Both the position numbers and the translations under genes were made by a program. DNA of 5,460 nt from Clostridia bacterium (GTDB lineage: Bacteria > Bacillota_A > Clostridia > Christensenellales > Borkfalkiaceae): the NCBI GenBank assembly GCA_003979335.1, contig RYWC01000054.1, positions 1 to 5,460 on the forward strand, read 5' to 3'. Each line of letters begins with the position of its first letter. Positions within the stretch are counted from its first letter, which is position 1. Shown here one piece after another: positions 3,971-5,460 of this stretch. The notes under the pieces are model-generated. The model did no database searches and was not told where the DNA came from. It was given only the letters and a program-made list of their open reading frames with translations.

Positions 3971-5460
3971 ATGATAAATTCGTGGGGTTTTCTTCCACAT
4001 AGACAAGCACGTCCGCAGTGGAAGACTCAGCCGCAATTTTATAGATTTTTTCCAAAAGCTTGCCGCTTTTAAGACGCATAAGCGTCTGATAACGGTGTTT
4101 GCCCTGTATTTTCTTTACGGGCGAATGCATTTTATTTAAAAATATAAATTCCTCGGGATTTTCCGAACGGAGTTCTTCAATCGCCAAATACGCTTCTTTA
4201 AGAGCCGCAACCGTCTTCTTTTCGTCTTCGCCCGTCACCATTACACGGCAAATGAGGGAAAAAGGAGGAAAAAACGTAGCTTTGCGAATTTCTATTTCGT
4301 TTCTGAAAAAGCCGTTATAATCGTAATTGACGGCATACCGCAAAATATAATTTTCAGGGCAATAGGTCTGAAGAACTACTTTACCTTTCATATCCGCCCT
4401 GCCGCTTCTGCCCGAAACCTGCGTTATAAGCTGAAAAGTTCTTTCTCCGCTCCTGTAATCGGAAAACTGCAAACTCATATCCGCGTCCAAAATGCCGACA
4501 AGGGTTACAGAAGGAAAGTCGTGCCCTTTCGCAATCATCTGAGTTCCGACAAGGATATCCGCCTCTTTTTTCGCGAACTTACTCAATATTTTATAATGTC
4601 CGTCTTTGCCGGACACAGTGTCGTTATCCATTCTTATTATACGCGCCTCGGGATAAAGCGCATTGAGTTCGGAAACCACCCTTTGCGTGCCCGTGCCGCT
4701 GTATCTGACGTGGGTTCCTCCGCAATCGGGACAGGCGGAAAGCATCTTATACCTTGCGCCGCAGTAGTGGCATTTCAAACAGTCGTCCTCGCTGTGATAT
4801 GTAAGGGAAACGTCGCAATTTTCGCATTTTGCGACATAGCCGCAGTCCCTGCAAATTACCTTTTGCGAATACCCCCTGCGGTTCAAAAAAATTATCGCCT
4901 GATTTCCGCATTTCAACGTTTTGTCAAGCTCTTCTCTGAGCGCTGAAGAAAAGGGCGACGCATTGCCCCTTTTTACTTCTTTGCGCATATCGGCGATAAT
5001 TATTTCCGGCATAGGTTGCTTATTTATTCTTTCAGGAAGTTCTATTAAATTGTATTCCCCATCCGCCGCCTTTGCAAAACTTTCAACGGAAGGGGTTGCG
5101 CTTCCGAGAATGAGCTTACAGCCGTTGTATTCCGCGCGCATTTCTGCGACAGTCGCGGTGGAATATCTGGGCGCCGTTTCAGAAAGATAAGAGGAGTCGT
5201 GCTCTTCGTCTATTATTATAACCCCGAGATTTTCAAGCGGAGCGAATATGGCGCTTCTTGCGCCTATGGCAATTTTTGCTTCGCCGGAACGGAGGCGCCA
5301 CCATTCGTCGAATCTTTCGCCTGCCGTAAGACCGCTATGCAATATTGCGGCTTCGCCTTTAAAACGCGCGCGGAGCTGCGTAAGCATCTGCGGAGTTAAA
5401 GAAATTTCAGGCACCAAAAAAATCGCGGTTCTGCCGGCGGCTATTTCATCCGCTATAAGT
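3969..5460 (-). CDS. priA: Primosomal protein PriA (replication restart helicase), N-terminus outside the window
   Basis: PriA is a superfamily 2 3'-5' DNA helicase that recognises stalled forks and reloads the replicative helicase. The window holds the last 496 residues. The frame stays open to the edge; the TTG at 5417 is an internal leucine in FLVPEISLTPQ, helicase motif Ia. Counting from the first complete codon: Walker B DEEH (84-87), motif III LGSATPS (118-124), eight zinc-binding cysteines in four CxxC pairs (203/206, 212/215, 230/233, 243/246), motif V GTQMIAKGHD (305-314), motif VI QVSGRSGR (347-354), and the C-terminal domain with FPPFSLICRV. The missing part, about 240 residues by comparison with the family, would include the 3'-end-binding domain, winged helix and Walker A. 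It heads the gene run leading to def and fmt, an arrangement common in Bacillota. No defect is visible in the part shown. Confidence 0.97.
   Translation of the reverse strand, partial: LIADEIAAGRTAIFLVPEISLTPQMLTQLRARFKGEAAILHSGLTAGERFDEWWRLRSGEAKIAIGARSAIFAPLENLGVIIIDEEHDSSYLSETAPRYSTATVAEMRAEYNGCKLILGSATPSVESFAKAADGEYNLIELPERINKQPMPEIIIADMRKEVKRGNASPFSSALREELDKTLKCGNQAIIFLNRRGYSQKVICRDCGYVAKCENCDVSLTYHSEDDCLKCHYCGARYKMLSACPDCGGTHVRYSGTGTQRVVSELNALYPEARIIRMDNDTVSGKDGHYKILSKFAKKEADILVGTQMIAKGHDFPSVTLVGILDADMSLQFSDYRSGERTFQLITQVSGRSGRADMKGKVVLQTYCPENYILRYAVNYDYNGFFRNEIEIRKATFFPPFSLICRVMVTGEDEKKTVAALKEAYLAIEELRSENPEEFIFLNKMHSPVKKIQGKHRYQTLMRLKSGKLLEKIYKIAAESSTADVLVYVEENPTNLS

Noticed and set aside
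4521..4946. 141-residue plus-strand ORF opposite priA
   Set aside because: It lies wholly antisense to well-conserved PriA zinc and helicase motifs, has no recognisable domain, and behaves as a codon-bias shadow.
1129..5460. Nearby recombinase, insertion sequence or phage remnant that could have caused the inversion
   Set aside because: Every other coding stretch is accounted for by housekeeping genes; no integrase, invertase or transposase sequence is visible on either strand.

Overview
The window is a block of bacterial housekeeping genes, all read on the minus strand. In transcription order (right to left) they are priA (3' two thirds only), def, fmt, rsmB, rlmN and the first 26 codons of rpe. 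This order (priA-def-fmt-rsmB-rlmN-...-rpe) is the familiar translation-initiation and rRNA-modification cluster of Bacillota. Moderate GC, Gram-positive-style AGGAG ribosome binding sites and the protein sequences suggest a clostridial organism; no finer placement is possible by eye. No RNA gene, CRISPR array, insertion sequence or recombinase gene is visible.

Layout. 5460-3969: PriA, cut by the window edge. 3959-3495: peptide deformylase. 3493-2576: Met-tRNA formyltransferase. 2592-1357: the 16S rRNA m5C methyltransferase gene rsmB, which is broken as sequenced. 1356-1129: a 228-bp AT-rich gap. 1128-82: RlmN. 78-1: start of ribulose-phosphate 3-epimerase. Spacing is tight from priA to rsmB (9 nt, 1 nt, then a 17-nt overlap) and again at rlmN/rpe (3 nt), which points to an operon, perhaps with a separate start before rlmN.

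The notable feature is inside rsmB. The gene is split into an N-terminal NusB-like part and a C-terminal Rossmann methyltransferase part. The missing middle is present between them but reads on the PLUS strand. The segment (2002-2172, 171 bp, exactly 57 codons) is bounded by a 21-bp inverted repeat (1981-2001 and 2173-2193, 20 of 21 matching, 16 bp of it perfect). Flipping it on paper gives one uninterrupted 411-residue RsmB. As shown, the gene has two in-frame TAA stops inside the segment. This looks like an intragenic invertible switch captured in the OFF orientation. A one-off inversion or an assembly error at the repeat remains possible and can be tested with reads.

Together, Fmt formylates initiator Met-tRNA, Def removes the formyl group from new proteins, RsmB modifies the 16S rRNA near the P site, and RlmN modifies 23S rRNA and tRNA. 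If the switch is real, it would toggle a ribosome modification within a translation-initiation operon and could alter expression of downstream rlmN and rpe by polarity (inference).
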